Source: Halomonas sp. HAL1
Lineage (GTDB): Bacteria > Pseudomonadota > Gammaproteobacteria > Pseudomonadales > Halomonadaceae
Length of the DNA stretch: 64,000 nt
Direction of reading: 5' to 3'
Assembly (NCBI RefSeq): GCF_030544485.1
Contig: NZ_CP130610.1
Span: forward strand, 744,001 to 808,000
The first letter of the stretch is position 1. Every line of letters starts with the position of its first letter. Positions 30,182 to 39,499 of this stretch are shown here, piece after piece. The notes beneath the pieces are model-generated. The model was given only the letters and a program-made list of their open reading frames with translations, ran no database searches and had not been told where the DNA came from. Both the position numbers and the translations under genes were made by a program.

Positions 30182-31096
30182 TTAGCGTAGCTCGGTTTGG
30201 TACGCCAAGCGATGGGCCAGTGCCAACGCAGCGTTACCGTAAGCCGTGCTGGGCTGACCATTGGCATCTAAGCTGCCGGGTAACGCCTGAGCGTACACGC
30301 GGGCGTTGTCATCCAGCGCGGGGTGGTCAGCGAGAGTGACTAACGCCTGTTGGGCATCGCTTAGAAAGCTTGCCTGCTGGCTGTCGTGGTAGGCATCCAG
30401 CGCCAGCGTTGCGCGGTGTAGCCACTCAGCCGGTGAGTGCGCCTTGGGAAGTGGCCAGTGCTGGTTGCTAAGTGCATTGCCCCGAGATGCTTTGCTGCTA
30501 TCTGAAGGGCGCAGCGGTACCTGTTCTGAAAGTGTCAGTGCCAATGCCCACAGCGCTTCCGGGTCGCCGTCCTTTAATTCAAGTTCTACCTCGCGGATGG
30601 GCGTGCGGTAGCCACCGCTGATAATTTCGCCCTCATCCAGCACCAGCTCGATATGACTGCGCTGGCCTATTGCGCCTGGGTTTACTAAGCCATCGGTTAG
30701 CTGCCAGCTGCGCCGCGTGAAATCGGTGCTGAGTTGGGGGGCAAGGGCATGTAGCACGCTGCTAAGCTGGCCTTGAAAGGGGAGCAGTTCGGCAAGAGCT
30801 ACCAGATCCAGTTCGTGGTCAGGAACTTGCCACTCCCACTCCTGTCGTTGAGATAATCCGCCGCCGCCCTGGCCTGCGGTTTTCACCGTTTGTAGCACTT
30901 TGCCATCTATTTTGCGCAGGCGTAGCGCAATATGCGCCTTCGCTAAATCGCCTTCCGGGGTGTCAAAATAGGTATTGGTTAACGTGTGCTGGTGTGAGGG
31001 TTTCGATACTAGAAACGGGTGGTTACACAGCGCGGCAGGTCCCTCTGGTGCAAGGGCAAGTTTCAGTTCTACTTCCATGGGGATTGGGTTTTTCAT
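30182..31096 (-). CDS. CYTH-domain protein (inorganic triphosphatase-like)
   Basis: A 304-residue protein beginning with the CYTH signature MEVELKLAL. Charged strand motifs follow: NTYFDTPEGDL, ALRLRKIDGKVLQTVK, QRQEWEW, VELVLDEGE and REVELELKDGD. These line the tunnel that binds metal and triphosphate. The final 100 residues are helical and shorter than the CHAD domain of E. coli YgiF. Triphosphatase activity is likely but not shown. The ATG at 31096 has GAGGTGG upstream; a GTG at 31108 is an alternative. It is divergent from the phosphate-uptake pair. Confidence 0.85.
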   Translation of the reverse strand: MKNPIPMEVELKLALAPEGPAALCNHPFLVSKPSHQHTLTNTYFDTPEGDLAKAHIALRLRKIDGKVLQTVKTAGQGGGGLSQRQEWEWQVPDHELDLVALAELLPFQGQLSSVLHALAPQLSTDFTRRSWQLTDGLVNPGAIGQRSHIELVLDEGEIISGGYRTPIREVELELKDGDPEALWALALTLSEQVPLRPSDSSKASRGNALSNQHWPLPKAHSPAEWLHRATLALDAYHDSQQASFLSDAQQALVTLADHPALDDNARVYAQALPGSLDANGQPSTAYGNAALALAHRLAYQTELR

Positions 31097-31233
31097 GACG
31101 CTCGCCACCTCGTTATCGTGACATTTAAATGAATATTTGATTACATTTATGAACTTTTCATGACGGCGGCGGGCGCACTCTTTATACTGGCGCCGCCATT
31201 TCCAGGCTTCCCGAAAACAGGCTAAAAGGCATT

Positions 31234-31914
31234 ATGGTTACCTCCAATCCTTTTTCTTCGATGTTTGGCCGCTCGCCATTCCAGCCGTTATTGGCCCATA
31301 TCGTCAAGGCAAATGAATGTGCCGATCTGCTGTTGCCGTTTTTTGAAGCAACGCTGGCTGATGACTGGGACAAAGCGGCTGAGCTGCGCGAAAACGTCAC
31401 CCGCTTAGAGCATGACGCCGATACGCTGAAAACAGAGCTGCGGTTGAACCTGCCCAACACCATGTTTCTTCCGGTGTCGCGCTCCGATCTGCTCGACCTG
31501 ATCAGCGTGCAGGACAAGATCGCCAACAAGGTGCGTGACATTACCGGCATTATGTTGGGGCGTAAAATGCGCGTGCCGGATGAATTGGCCGATGCAATGC
31601 GCGATTACATCCGTACCAGTGTTGCTTGTGTTGCCCAAGCCCGCCAGGCACTGGAAGAACTCAAGGATCTGCTTGAGTCCGGCTTTGGAAAAAACGTCTC
31701 CGACGTCATGCAGAACATGATCCGTGAACTGCACACCCTTGAGCACCAAGCCGATGACCAACAAGTGACGATCCGTCGCCAACTGTTCTCGCTTGAGAGC
31801 CAGCTACCGCCAGTGGACGTGATCTTTCTCTACAAAATCATTGAATGGGTTGGCGAACTATCCGATCGCGCTGAGCGTGTGGGTAGCCGTCTGCAGATAC
31901 TGACCGCCCGCTAA
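31234..31914 (+). CDS. DUF47 PhoU-like phosphate transport regulator
   Basis: A 226-residue all-helical protein of the TIGR00153/DUF47 family. FGRSPFQPLLAHIVKANECA and RLEHDADTLKTELRLNLPNT are characteristic, with E/D-rich metal-binding-like helices as in PhoU. It sits 10 bp before a Pit transporter and is thought to control it. The pair is a common low-affinity phosphate uptake operon. Confidence 0.93.
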   Translation: MVTSNPFSSMFGRSPFQPLLAHIVKANECADLLLPFFEATLADDWDKAAELRENVTRLEHDADTLKTELRLNLPNTMFLPVSRSDLLDLISVQDKIANKVRDITGIMLGRKMRVPDELADAMRDYIRTSVACVAQARQALEELKDLLESGFGKNVSDVMQNMIRELHTLEHQADDQQVTIRRQLFSLESQLPPVDVIFLYKIIEWVGELSDRAERVGSRLQILTAR

Positions 31915-31924
31915 GGGGATCTTC

Positions 31925-33190
31925 ATGCTGATTATTGCCCAGTACGGTGAAATCTTCATTATCCTGGCCTGTTTGTTTGGCTTCTTTATGGCCTGGGGCG
32001 TTGGTGCGAATGATGTCGCCAATGCGATGGGAACCTCGGTGGGGTCGAAAGCGATCACCATCAAACAAGCGATCTTGATCGCTGTTGTTTTTGAATTTCT
32101 CGGCGCCTGGCTAGCCGGTGGCGAGGTTACCAATACGATTCGTAAAGGTATTATCGACCCCGAACTACTGCAAGACGATCCTCAGCTGTTGGTATACGGC
32201 ATGCTGGCAGCACTGCTGGCGGCGGGTACGTGGTTGCTTGCAGCGTCTATGAAAGGTTGGCCGGTTTCCACGACGCACTCGATTGTCGGCGCGATTGTGG
32301 GCTTTGCTGTTGCAGGGTTAGGCCCCTCCACAGTGGACTGGGGCGCCGTAGGCACGATTGCTGCGAGCTGGGTGGTTTCTCCCTTACTGGCGGGCACCAT
32401 TGGCTTTTTGCTGTTTAAATCGGTTCACCACCTGATTTTTGAAGATGCCAACCCGTTCACGGCTGCTAAACGCTACGTGCCGGGCTATGTGTTTCTGGTG
32501 GGCTTTATCGTTTCGATGGTCACGCTGACGAAAGGGTTGTCCCATGTGGGGCTGGACTTAACCTTTAATCAGAGCCTGCTGCTGTCAATTTTGCTGGGGT
32601 TGGTGATTATGGGCATCGGCTTGATTATGCAGCGGCGTATCAAGTTCGAGCACAACGCAAATGATCACTTCGGCTATGCCAACGTAGAGCGCGTGTTCGG
32701 CGTGTTGATGATCTTCACCGCCTGTGCCATGGCCTTTGCACATGGTTCAAACGATGTGGCGAATGCGGTTGGCCCGCTGGCAGCGGTGATCAGCGTAGTA
32801 CAAACCGGCGGCGAAATTGGTGGTTCTGCGCTGGTGCCTTGGTGGGTGCTGGTACTTGGCGGCGGCGGTATTGTCGTGGGTCTGGTCACCTATGGCCATA
32901 AAGTCATCGCGACCGTGGGTACCGGTATTACCGAGCTTACCCCCAGCCGTGGCTTTGCTGCCACGCTGGCGGCGGCCACCACGGTCGTACTGGCTTCTGG
33001 CACGGGCCTGCCAATTTCCACTACCCACACGCTGGTAGGGGCGATTCTTGGGGTGGGGCTTGCACGCGGTATGGCGGCGTTGAACCTGCGGGTTATCGGC
33101 ACGATTGCCATGTCGTGGCTGATCACGCTACCCGCCGGTGCTGGCCTTGCGATTTTGTTCTTCTTTATGTTCAAAGGCATGTTCGGCTAA
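31925..33190 (+). CDS. pit: Low-affinity inorganic phosphate transporter Pit
   Basis: A 421-residue membrane protein of the PiT family with the duplicated signature: GANDVANAMGTSVGSKAI near the N-terminus and GSNDVANAVGPLAAV in the second half, plus WPVSTTHSIVGAIVG and LPISTTHTLVGAILG. It takes up phosphate, probably as a metal-phosphate complex, with H+ or Na+. AAGGGGA precedes the ATG. It is translated with the DUF47 gene. A strong hairpin terminator follows about 90 bp later. Confidence 0.95.
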   Translation: MLIIAQYGEIFIILACLFGFFMAWGVGANDVANAMGTSVGSKAITIKQAILIAVVFEFLGAWLAGGEVTNTIRKGIIDPELLQDDPQLLVYGMLAALLAAGTWLLAASMKGWPVSTTHSIVGAIVGFAVAGLGPSTVDWGAVGTIAASWVVSPLLAGTIGFLLFKSVHHLIFEDANPFTAAKRYVPGYVFLVGFIVSMVTLTKGLSHVGLDLTFNQSLLLSILLGLVIMGIGLIMQRRIKFEHNANDHFGYANVERVFGVLMIFTACAMAFAHGSNDVANAVGPLAAVISVVQTGGEIGGSALVPWWVLVLGGGGIVVGLVTYGHKVIATVGTGITELTPSRGFAATLAAATTVVLASGTGLPISTTHTLVGAILGVGLARGMAALNLRVIGTIAMSWLITLPAGAGLAILFFFMFKGMFG

Positions 33191-33283
33191 CCACTGGTTG
33201 GCTAATAGCTAATAAGCAGTGCCTATAAAACGCAGTACGCCACGGCTCGAAAAACGTTAAGAAGTACCTGAGCGGGAACATCA

Positions 33284-33351
33284 CAGCGGCATCTTCATGT
33301 TTATCTGCATTAGATTCAGCAGATTTGCATTAGAAGGTGCCGCTGTTTTTT
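33284..33351 (+). terminator. Terminator after pit
   Basis: CAGCGGCATCTTC pairs with GAAGGTGCCGCTG, with a smaller hairpin (ATCTGC...GCAGAT) inside the loop, followed by six T. It lies before argA and ends the phosphate operon. Confidence 0.8.
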
Positions 33352-33393
33352 GTGCTCTGTTAAAGTAACCCAGTTGGATGTGGTAAACGTCTG

Positions 33394-34740
33394 ATGTTTC
33401 TTTCACCTGCTGCCGGAGAGCGGCCCTTGGATACGCGCTTCCCCTTTGTTGATTGGTTTCGTAACGCCTCCCCCTACATTAATGCTCACCGGGGGCGAAC
33501 CTTTGTCATCTTAATTGAAGGCGAAGCGATGGCGTCTGGCCGCGGGGAGCAACTGATTCAGGATTTAGCCCTGTTGCACACCCTGGGCGTGCGCTTGGTC
33601 GTGGTGTTTGGTATTCGTCCCCAGGTGCATGAATCGCTCACCGCCGCGGGCGTTGAGCCCACGCGTATCGACGGCCGCTGGGTAGCGGATCGCGCCGTGA
33701 TGGCCCATGTAGAGCAGGTCGCCGCCCGCCAGCGGCTGTGGCTGGAAGCGCGGCTGTCGCTGGGCCTGCCCAGCACACCGCTGCACGGTGTAGAGCTCAG
33801 CGTGATCTCTGGCAACCTGGTGACCGCCAAGCCACTAGGCGTGCGTGAAGGCGTCGATTTCGACCACAGCGGTGAAGTGCGTCGGGTGCGTGCCAACGCC
33901 ATTGAAGGTCTGCTGGAAAAAGGTTCATTGGTGCTGCTGCCGCCGCTGGGCTTCTCCAGTACCGGCGAAGTGTTCGATTTAGACGCCTCCGAAGTCGCCC
34001 AGCACGCCGCCGTCGCGCTGAAAGCCGACAAGCTGATTCTGCTCGGTGAGTCGGAAGGGCTGGAAGATGAGCACGGCGCGCTACTGCGCCAACTCTCGCC
34101 AGCAGAAGCCGAGCCGCGTTTAACCAATGCCGTTCCTGGCAGTGAGTTAGCCCGCCATTTACAGGCCGCCTGCACCGCCGCACGGGAAGGCGTGGCGCGT
34201 ACGCACCTGCTCTCCTGGCACAACCATGACGCCCTGCTGGGTGAGCTGTTCACCCGTGATGGCGTGGGTACCATGATTACCCAGCACCGCTACGAACAGC
34301 TGCGCCCCGCAACGCTGAACGATGTGGCGGGCCTGCTGGAACTGCTGGAACCGCTAGAGCGGCGGGGCATGCTGGTCGCCCGCTCCCGGGAGCGCCTGGA
34401 GCACGAAATCGATGATTACATGGTGATCGAGCGCGACGGCATGGTGATCGGCTGCGCCGCGCTGCATGTCTTCCCCGATACCAGTATTGCCGAACTCGCC
34501 TGCGTAGCCGTGCACGACAGCTACCGTGGCGGCGAGCGCGGCGAGCGCTTGGTGGAAGCCATGGAGCGCCGTGCCCGCCAGCGCGGCTTAAACGAAATGT
34601 TCGTGCTGACCACCCACACCGCCCACTGGTTTGTAGAGCGCGGCTTCCGCGCCGCCAGCCTGGAAGATCTCCCGCCACTAAAGCGCGAAACCTACAATCA
34701 CGCGCGTAAATCGAAGGTGTTAGTCAAGCAGTTAGCGTAA
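33394..34740 (+). CDS. argA: N-acetylglutamate synthase ArgA
   Basis: A 448-residue protein with an amino-acid-kinase-like domain (about 30-285) and a GNAT domain (about 300-440). FRNASPYINAHRGRTFVILI is the typical ArgA start and LACVAVHDSYRGGERGERL is the acetyl-CoA site. It makes N-acetylglutamate, the first step of arginine synthesis, and is usually inhibited by arginine through the kinase-like domain. The ATG at 33394 adds about ten residues to the usual start; a later start is possible. Confidence 0.95.
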   Translation: MFLSPAAGERPLDTRFPFVDWFRNASPYINAHRGRTFVILIEGEAMASGRGEQLIQDLALLHTLGVRLVVVFGIRPQVHESLTAAGVEPTRIDGRWVADRAVMAHVEQVAARQRLWLEARLSLGLPSTPLHGVELSVISGNLVTAKPLGVREGVDFDHSGEVRRVRANAIEGLLEKGSLVLLPPLGFSSTGEVFDLDASEVAQHAAVALKADKLILLGESEGLEDEHGALLRQLSPAEAEPRLTNAVPGSELARHLQAACTAAREGVARTHLLSWHNHDALLGELFTRDGVGTMITQHRYEQLRPATLNDVAGLLELLEPLERRGMLVARSRERLEHEIDDYMVIERDGMVIGCAALHVFPDTSIAELACVAVHDSYRGGERGERLVEAMERRARQRGLNEMFVLTTHTAHWFVERGFRAASLEDLPPLKRETYNHARKSKVLVKQLA

Positions 34741-34775
34741 TGCGCTTATTCACAGCGCTGGATTAACGGGTTGGA

Positions 34776-35342
34776 TCAACTAGCTTCACGCGGCATCAGC
34801 GAAAACATCGCCGGCTGTTGTCGCGCTTCTTGTTGAACAGCTTCATCGATCGGTGTGTCGTAGGTGTTGAGCAGGTAGCCCAGCACCGAATAGAAACCCA
34901 CCATGGCGATCAGATCGATTACTGCCTTACGCCCGATCGCCTCGGCAAGTTCTGCTTCCTGCGCCTTGGCCAGCATGCGCTCATCGAATAACGCATCCAC
35001 AGCGTTGACGATAAGGCCGTCGATGCCTTCGGGTGTACCGCGAATAGCCGTAATGCGGTGTTCGGAGAACCCCAGGGCGAGCGCCCGGCTCACATGATGG
35101 GCCCACTCGTAGGCGGAGCCCATACGCAGAGCCGCGCGTAATATCACCACTTCGGTCAGCGCTGGGCCTAACGCATTCTCCTTAACGACGTGTTGGCGCA
35201 AGGGCGCCCAGGCGCTAAGCAAAGCCGGGTGATGGGCCATGGTGCGATACACATTGAGCGCGCCAGCAAAGCCCTCGCGTAAGTCAGCGATCTCCTCAGG
35301 CCAGTTGGCGTCAGAAATGGGCGGGCAGGGGGACAGTGGCAT
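34776..35342 (-). CDS. Carboxymuconolactone decarboxylase-family protein
   Basis: A 188-residue protein of the CMD/AhpD superfamily: a helical bundle with VILRAALRMGSAYEWAHHVS and IDLIAMVGFYSVLGYLLNTY. The CxxC pair of AhpD is absent; an E-W-x-H-H segment takes its place, as in CMD-like proteins. Its substrate is unknown. It is 44 bp after the aminotransferase and probably in the same transcript. Confidence 0.85.
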   Translation of the reverse strand: MPLSPCPPISDANWPEEIADLREGFAGALNVYRTMAHHPALLSAWAPLRQHVVKENALGPALTEVVILRAALRMGSAYEWAHHVSRALALGFSEHRITAIRGTPEGIDGLIVNAVDALFDERMLAKAQEAELAEAIGRKAVIDLIAMVGFYSVLGYLLNTYDTPIDEAVQQEARQQPAMFSLMPREAS

Positions 35343-35386
35343 GGGTGAACTCCAGTTAGATCGTTATTCAGATAGTTGTCGTGTTA

Positions 35387-36712
35387 TTACTCTGCAATGG
35401 CGGCGTCGATGGCCCCGACGATACGCTCAATGATCAGATCTACTTCGTCAGGCGCAATGATATAAGGCGGTGCCAGCAGGATATGGTCGCCGTGAATGCC
35501 ATCAATGGTGCCGCCCATCGGGTAGCTGATCAGGCCACGCGCCATCGCCTGCCGCTTGATCTTAGCGTGAAGCTTGCGAGCCGGGTCAAAAGGCGTTTTG
35601 CTTTCCCTATCCGCGACAACCTCGATACCGCGAAACAAGCCCCTGCCGCGAATATCACCCACATGGGGCGATGCATCGAGCGCCGCTTCAAGGCCGCTCT
35701 GCAATCTCATGCCCATTTTATTAACATTCGCCAGTGTCTCCGGCCGGGCAATGATCTCCACCACCTTGTTAGCGGCTGCGGCAGCCACAGGGTGGCCAAG
35801 ATAGGTATGGCCATGCTGAAAAAGCCCAGACCCATTGGCGAAACTGGCGTAGAGGTTGGCCGATAGCATCACCGCGCCGATCGGCTGGTAGCCGCCACCC
35901 AAACCCTTGGCGATCGTGATGATATCCGGGACGACTCCATCTTGCTCACAGGCGAAGACGGTGCCGGTTCTTCCCATGCCGCACATCACTTCGTCGAGAA
36001 TCAGCAGTACGCCGTATTTATCGCAAATGGCACGCACGCGCTTGAAGTAATCCGCCTCGGAGGCGACCGCCCCTAAGGTGGCACCGACCACGGGTTCGGC
36101 AACGAAGGCCATGACCTCTTCAGGGCCAAGTTCGAGAATTTTCGCCTCAAGCTCTTCGGCAAGCCGCGCCGCGTAGGCCTCGGGCGATTCATCGCTGCCC
36201 TTATCGCGATACGCATAACAAGGCGATACATGGTGGGTTTCTGGCAGGATAGGCTGAAACTGCTGGCGCCGCATGGCGTTGCCACCAGTGGCCAATGCGC
36301 CGATGGTATTGCCGTGGTAGCTCTGGCGTCTGGCGATGATATGCCGCCGCTGAGGCTGATTGATCTCGACAAAGTACTGCCGGGCCATTTTCAGCGCCGC
36401 TTCAACGGCTTCTGACCCACCCGACACCAGGTAGACGTAATCCAACCCGTCTGGAGCCAAATCCACCAACTTTTCGGCTAGCGCTTCGGCGGCATCGGTA
36501 GTGAAGAATGAAGTGTGGGCGTAACAGAGGCTATCGATCTGTGAGCGCATGGCAGCCAGCACTTCCGGGTGGGCATGACCGACGCTGGTGACCGCAGCGC
36601 CTCCTGAGCCATCCAGATAGCGGCGCCCCGTAGTATCCGTGATATAGACTCCCTGTGCTGATGCAGCATGAGGCAACTGCGCGCCGATACTGCGGTGAAG
36701 AATACGCGTCAT
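35387..36712 (-). CDS. Class III PLP-dependent aminotransferase
   Basis: A 441-residue fold-type I aminotransferase. VYLVSGGSEAVEAALKMAR binds the phosphate, VLLILDEVMCGMGRTGTVFA holds the PLP-stacking Asp, and ITIAKGLGGGYQPIGAVML contains the Schiff-base lysine. Amino donor and acceptor cannot be read from the sequence; omega-amino acid or taurine-like substrates are possible. It faces an RpiR-type regulator across a 163-bp AT-rich region, so the regulator probably controls it. Confidence 0.93.
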   Translation of the reverse strand: MTRILHRSIGAQLPHAASAQGVYITDTTGRRYLDGSGGAAVTSVGHAHPEVLAAMRSQIDSLCYAHTSFFTTDAAEALAEKLVDLAPDGLDYVYLVSGGSEAVEAALKMARQYFVEINQPQRRHIIARRQSYHGNTIGALATGGNAMRRQQFQPILPETHHVSPCYAYRDKGSDESPEAYAARLAEELEAKILELGPEEVMAFVAEPVVGATLGAVASEADYFKRVRAICDKYGVLLILDEVMCGMGRTGTVFACEQDGVVPDIITIAKGLGGGYQPIGAVMLSANLYASFANGSGLFQHGHTYLGHPVAAAAANKVVEIIARPETLANVNKMGMRLQSGLEAALDASPHVGDIRGRGLFRGIEVVADRESKTPFDPARKLHAKIKRQAMARGLISYPMGGTIDGIHGDHILLAPPYIIAPDEVDLIIERIVGAIDAAIAE

Positions 36713-36875
36713 AGTCTCTTTTCCTCATGATCAAAACGGTGAGCAGCTCACATGACAATGAGATTGACATACTCACAAAGATATTTGCAACAAATAAATC
36801 ATTAAAATAACATATGAAACATATAGATCATTTGTTCGCAGAGCCAACCCTTATTTCTTCACAGAGCCAACGACT

Positions 36876-37763
36876 ATGCAGCCGAGCTATTCGCTGAGAG
36901 AGCAGATGATTGCCCAGTACGATGCCATGTCTGCACAGCTGCAGCAGGCCGCGCGCTACGTTCTTGAGCATCCGCAGGACGTGGCGCTGGTGTCCATGCG
37001 CGAAGTGGCGCGCCATGCCGCTGTACAACCCGCCACCATGACACGGCTGGCCAAATTCTTGGGGTTGCCAGGCTACGACGAACTGCGGGCGCAGTATGCC
37101 GCGGCGTTACGCGAGGGGGGCGATGGCTTTGCGGCCAAGGTTCAAAAGCGGGTGGATGAAGGCAGTGAAAGGGGAGTAAGCGATATCGCCTCGCATATGC
37201 TTCAGGGGCTAAGTGTCCAGCTTGAAAAGCTGTGTGAGCCCGATTCGCTACGGCGGCTGGAAGCAGCGGCCGATAGGCTAAAGTCAGCGAGAAAGGTGTA
37301 CGTGCTGGGTTTACGTTCCAGCCATGCCGTTGCCTGGCACTTCCATTACGTGATGACCCTGCTAGGCGAGCGTTCGGTGCACCTGGATGGGCCTGGAGGA
37401 ACCGGCGGAGACGCGTTAATCCGCGCTACCTCTGAGGATGTCTTGCTCGTTATTTCCATCAAACCTTATGCAACCGGGGCGCTGGAACTGGCCCAGTTGG
37501 CAAAAGCGCAGGGGGTAGGCATTGTTTCCATTACTGATAGTGAAGTCTCGCCGCTGGTAGCGCTGTCAGAGCAGGCCGTTTTTTGCCCCACAGAAAGCGA
37601 TAGCTTTTTCCATACGCTAACCCCGGCATTAGCCGTCTCCGAAGTGCTTTGCAGCTTATTGGCGGAGTTCGATCGGCCCAAAACGCTAGAGGCGTTGCAG
37701 CAAGCGGATGAACACCTCTTGCATCTCAATACCTATGCGACGGCTATCCCCAGGCGGCGGTGA
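36876..37763 (+). CDS. MurR/RpiR family transcriptional regulator
   Basis: A 295-residue regulator with an N-terminal HTH_6 domain (about 1-80, with VSMREVARHAAVQPATMTRLAKFLGLPGY) and a C-terminal SIS domain (about 125-265, with VYVLGLRSSHAVAWHFHY). SIS domains sense phosphosugars in many family members, but with an aminotransferase target the effector may differ. It is divergent from the aminotransferase and CMD genes. Confidence 0.92.
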   Translation: MQPSYSLREQMIAQYDAMSAQLQQAARYVLEHPQDVALVSMREVARHAAVQPATMTRLAKFLGLPGYDELRAQYAAALREGGDGFAAKVQKRVDEGSERGVSDIASHMLQGLSVQLEKLCEPDSLRRLEAAADRLKSARKVYVLGLRSSHAVAWHFHYVMTLLGERSVHLDGPGGTGGDALIRATSEDVLLVISIKPYATGALELAQLAKAQGVGIVSITDSEVSPLVALSEQAVFCPTESDSFFHTLTPALAVSEVLCSLLAEFDRPKTLEALQQADEHLLHLNTYATAIPRRR

Positions 37764-37772
37764 GAAGCTGAC

Positions 37773-39032
37773 TTAAACCGACCAGCGTTTTGTCATTTTT
37801 TGGCAGTTTTGTTTAATGCGCCGAGACAGGCGCTCTAACAATACATGCTCTGTACCTGGCGTTGCGACCTCCTGCAATGCCTCTATCACAGTGGGTAAAA
37901 CGCTGAGTATTTCATCGGCGAGACGTGCGCCTAAGCTCATGAAGTATGCAGGTTTAAATCCCAACGCCTGGGCGAGAGAAGCAAGGTGTGAGCGTTCGAT
38001 ACTGCCGGGCTGATCAATGCCAGACACTCGAAATGCAAAGCGGTTCGAGAGACCGCTATAGAGCGTCGTGCACATGAGATCGTAAAACGGGGCTAGTTGA
38101 ACGCCCTGAGGCGTTTGCAATATAGAGAGGTTTTTGGCGTGGCTGTCATTGTTACCAATAAACAGGTTGAAAAAAAACCACTGCGAAAAACGCAGCAGGT
38201 CTTTTGCGGGAACACCCGCCGCCTGAAGTAACTGCCGACACTCAATGAGGCCAGGCCCTCCGTCGCTTTCGTATTTGAGGGTGGAAGGTGTCCCTGCTAA
38301 TTGGCAAATATCTAGCTGGTGATAACGCTGTAAGTTGCCGTGCTCATCATAAAACCGGTCATAGCGCTTAACTAAACAGGCGCGTGTTTGAGGCTGGAAG
38401 GTAGCTTCAGCTACCCCTAGCGCTAACGCGGCGGCTAGTTGCATACAGAGCGTTTCATTAAGCGCAGAACACCACACGCCTTTCAAACCACGGATATCCG
38501 GTTTCAAAATATGGCTTGAAGGCGCGGCCCCTTCAGGCAGCGCCGGGCTGCCATCAGCGAGTACCATTAGCAGCAGTTTAGTTTGAGCGCCCGCTAATGA
38601 AATTCGCGCTTGGGGAGCAAGTTGCCCGGTTAATTCACCCTGGGTTTCATTATGCAGAAAGTCGTTTATAGCTTCCCAGTCCGTCTTGCGATAGCTGGCT
38701 GGTCGAGGCGTTTCACCTTGCGGGAGTAGGGTGTAGCCACTCGCCGTATCACCGCCAATCGACTTTAAAAGACCAAAAACAGTGGTGGTGTGGTGGCGTA
38801 GCTCAATATAGCGACGTAGTTCGCCCTCAGGCAGTAGGTTTTCGAAGTAGGCCAGCACACTATCGCCGCTATGTCGTTGTTGAGTCAGCGGTAGCTGGGG
38901 CGAAAGGCTATTCGCTTGGTTATTGGCTAGCCACTCCTGAGTATAGTCAAACCGCAACGGCTGAGTGTTATGCAAACGCCCGACATGCAGTTCCCCCCAG
39001 AACAGGTCAAGCGCTTCGCTATGGGCGGCCAT
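37773..39032 (-). CDS. hipA: HipA-like serine/threonine kinase toxin
   Basis: A 419-residue HipA-family kinase. The ATP-loop SLAGAQTKLLLMV, the HILKPD segment and the catalytic FIGNNDSHAKNLSIL are all present; APFYDLMCT is the metal-binding D-x-x motif region. E. coli HipA phosphorylates glutamyl-tRNA synthetase and causes growth arrest. It overlaps the antitoxin gene hipB by 14 bp. All kinase motifs are intact, so activity is likely. The end GTEHVLLERLSRR resembles a decayed fragment near 59.2 kb. Confidence 0.94.
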   Translation of the reverse strand: MAAHSEALDLFWGELHVGRLHNTQPLRFDYTQEWLANNQANSLSPQLPLTQQRHSGDSVLAYFENLLPEGELRRYIELRHHTTTVFGLLKSIGGDTASGYTLLPQGETPRPASYRKTDWEAINDFLHNETQGELTGQLAPQARISLAGAQTKLLLMVLADGSPALPEGAAPSSHILKPDIRGLKGVWCSALNETLCMQLAAALALGVAEATFQPQTRACLVKRYDRFYDEHGNLQRYHQLDICQLAGTPSTLKYESDGGPGLIECRQLLQAAGVPAKDLLRFSQWFFFNLFIGNNDSHAKNLSILQTPQGVQLAPFYDLMCTTLYSGLSNRFAFRVSGIDQPGSIERSHLASLAQALGFKPAYFMSLGARLADEILSVLPTVIEALQEVATPGTEHVLLERLSRRIKQNCQKMTKRWSV

Positions 39033-39273
39033 GGTGATTCCCTTTGCGCTGTATAATCACTTCCAATCCCATTAGATCCAAAACATCGAGTACTTTTTGT
39101 AGCTGCAGGGTTGGCTTGCCGCGTTCAAGATCGACGATAAAGCGGTTGCCTGTACCCGCAAGCCCGGCAATATCACTTTGCAGCAATGATTGATCACGCC
39201 GGGTTTGTTGAACTAGCTTGCCCAGCTCTTCACTGCTGCGAATACGTTTTGCACTCTCTATCTGGGAGGTCAT
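39019..39273 (-). CDS. hipB: HipB-like antitoxin/repressor
   Basis: An 84-residue HTH_3 protein: LGKLVQQTRRDQSLLQSDIA then GLAGTGNRFIVDLERGKPTL, the usual helix-turn-helix of HipB. It binds HipA and represses the operon. Three similar palindromes lie upstream at 39291, 39341 and 39391, exactly 50 bp apart, and are the probable operators. Confidence 0.93.
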   Translation of the reverse strand: MTSQIESAKRIRSSEELGKLVQQTRRDQSLLQSDIAGLAGTGNRFIVDLERGKPTLQLQKVLDVLDLMGLEVIIQRKGNHHGRP

Positions 39274-39290
39274 AGCGACTGTCCGATAAA

Positions 39291-39406
39291 ATTACCGTAC
39301 GGTAATGATAGACCATATTAGTGATCAAAACGCTATGATTATTCCCGATCGGTAACTTTCAGTGATTAGAGAGGCTTTCTGGAAGGAAATATTACCGAAC
39401 GGGAAT
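39291..39406. promoter_or_regulatory. Three-site operator array upstream of hipBA
   Basis: ATTACCGTACGGTAAT (39291-39306) is a perfect palindrome. ATTCCCGATCGGTAAC (39341-39356) and ATTACCGAACGGGAAT (39391-39406) are near copies with the shared core T-T-[AC]-C-C-G-N2-C-G-G-[TG]-A-A. The start-to-start distance is 50 bp in both cases. The first site begins 18 bp before the hipB start codon. Confidence 0.75.
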
Positions 39407-39440
39407 ATTTCGGTGGTCAGTGATTTTATACGAAACGCAT

Positions 39441-39470
39441 TAACGGGGCGGCTCGAGGCCGCCCCGTTAA
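39441..39470 (-). terminator. Strong hairpin between the SDR gene and hipBA
   Basis: TAACGGGGCGGC and GCCGCCCCGTTA form a 12-bp GC-rich stem. It lies after the stop of the minus-strand SDR gene. No T run follows, so it may be a terminator helped by Rho or only a 3' stabilising hairpin. Confidence 0.55.
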
Positions 39471-39499
39471 TGTGTGCGCTATATCTGAATAACAAACGC

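Noticed and set aside
36713..36875. Repeats CATATGAAACATAT as an RpiR operator
   Set aside because: The region is plainly regulatory, but the short AT-rich repeats give no clear two-fold site, so no operator is called.
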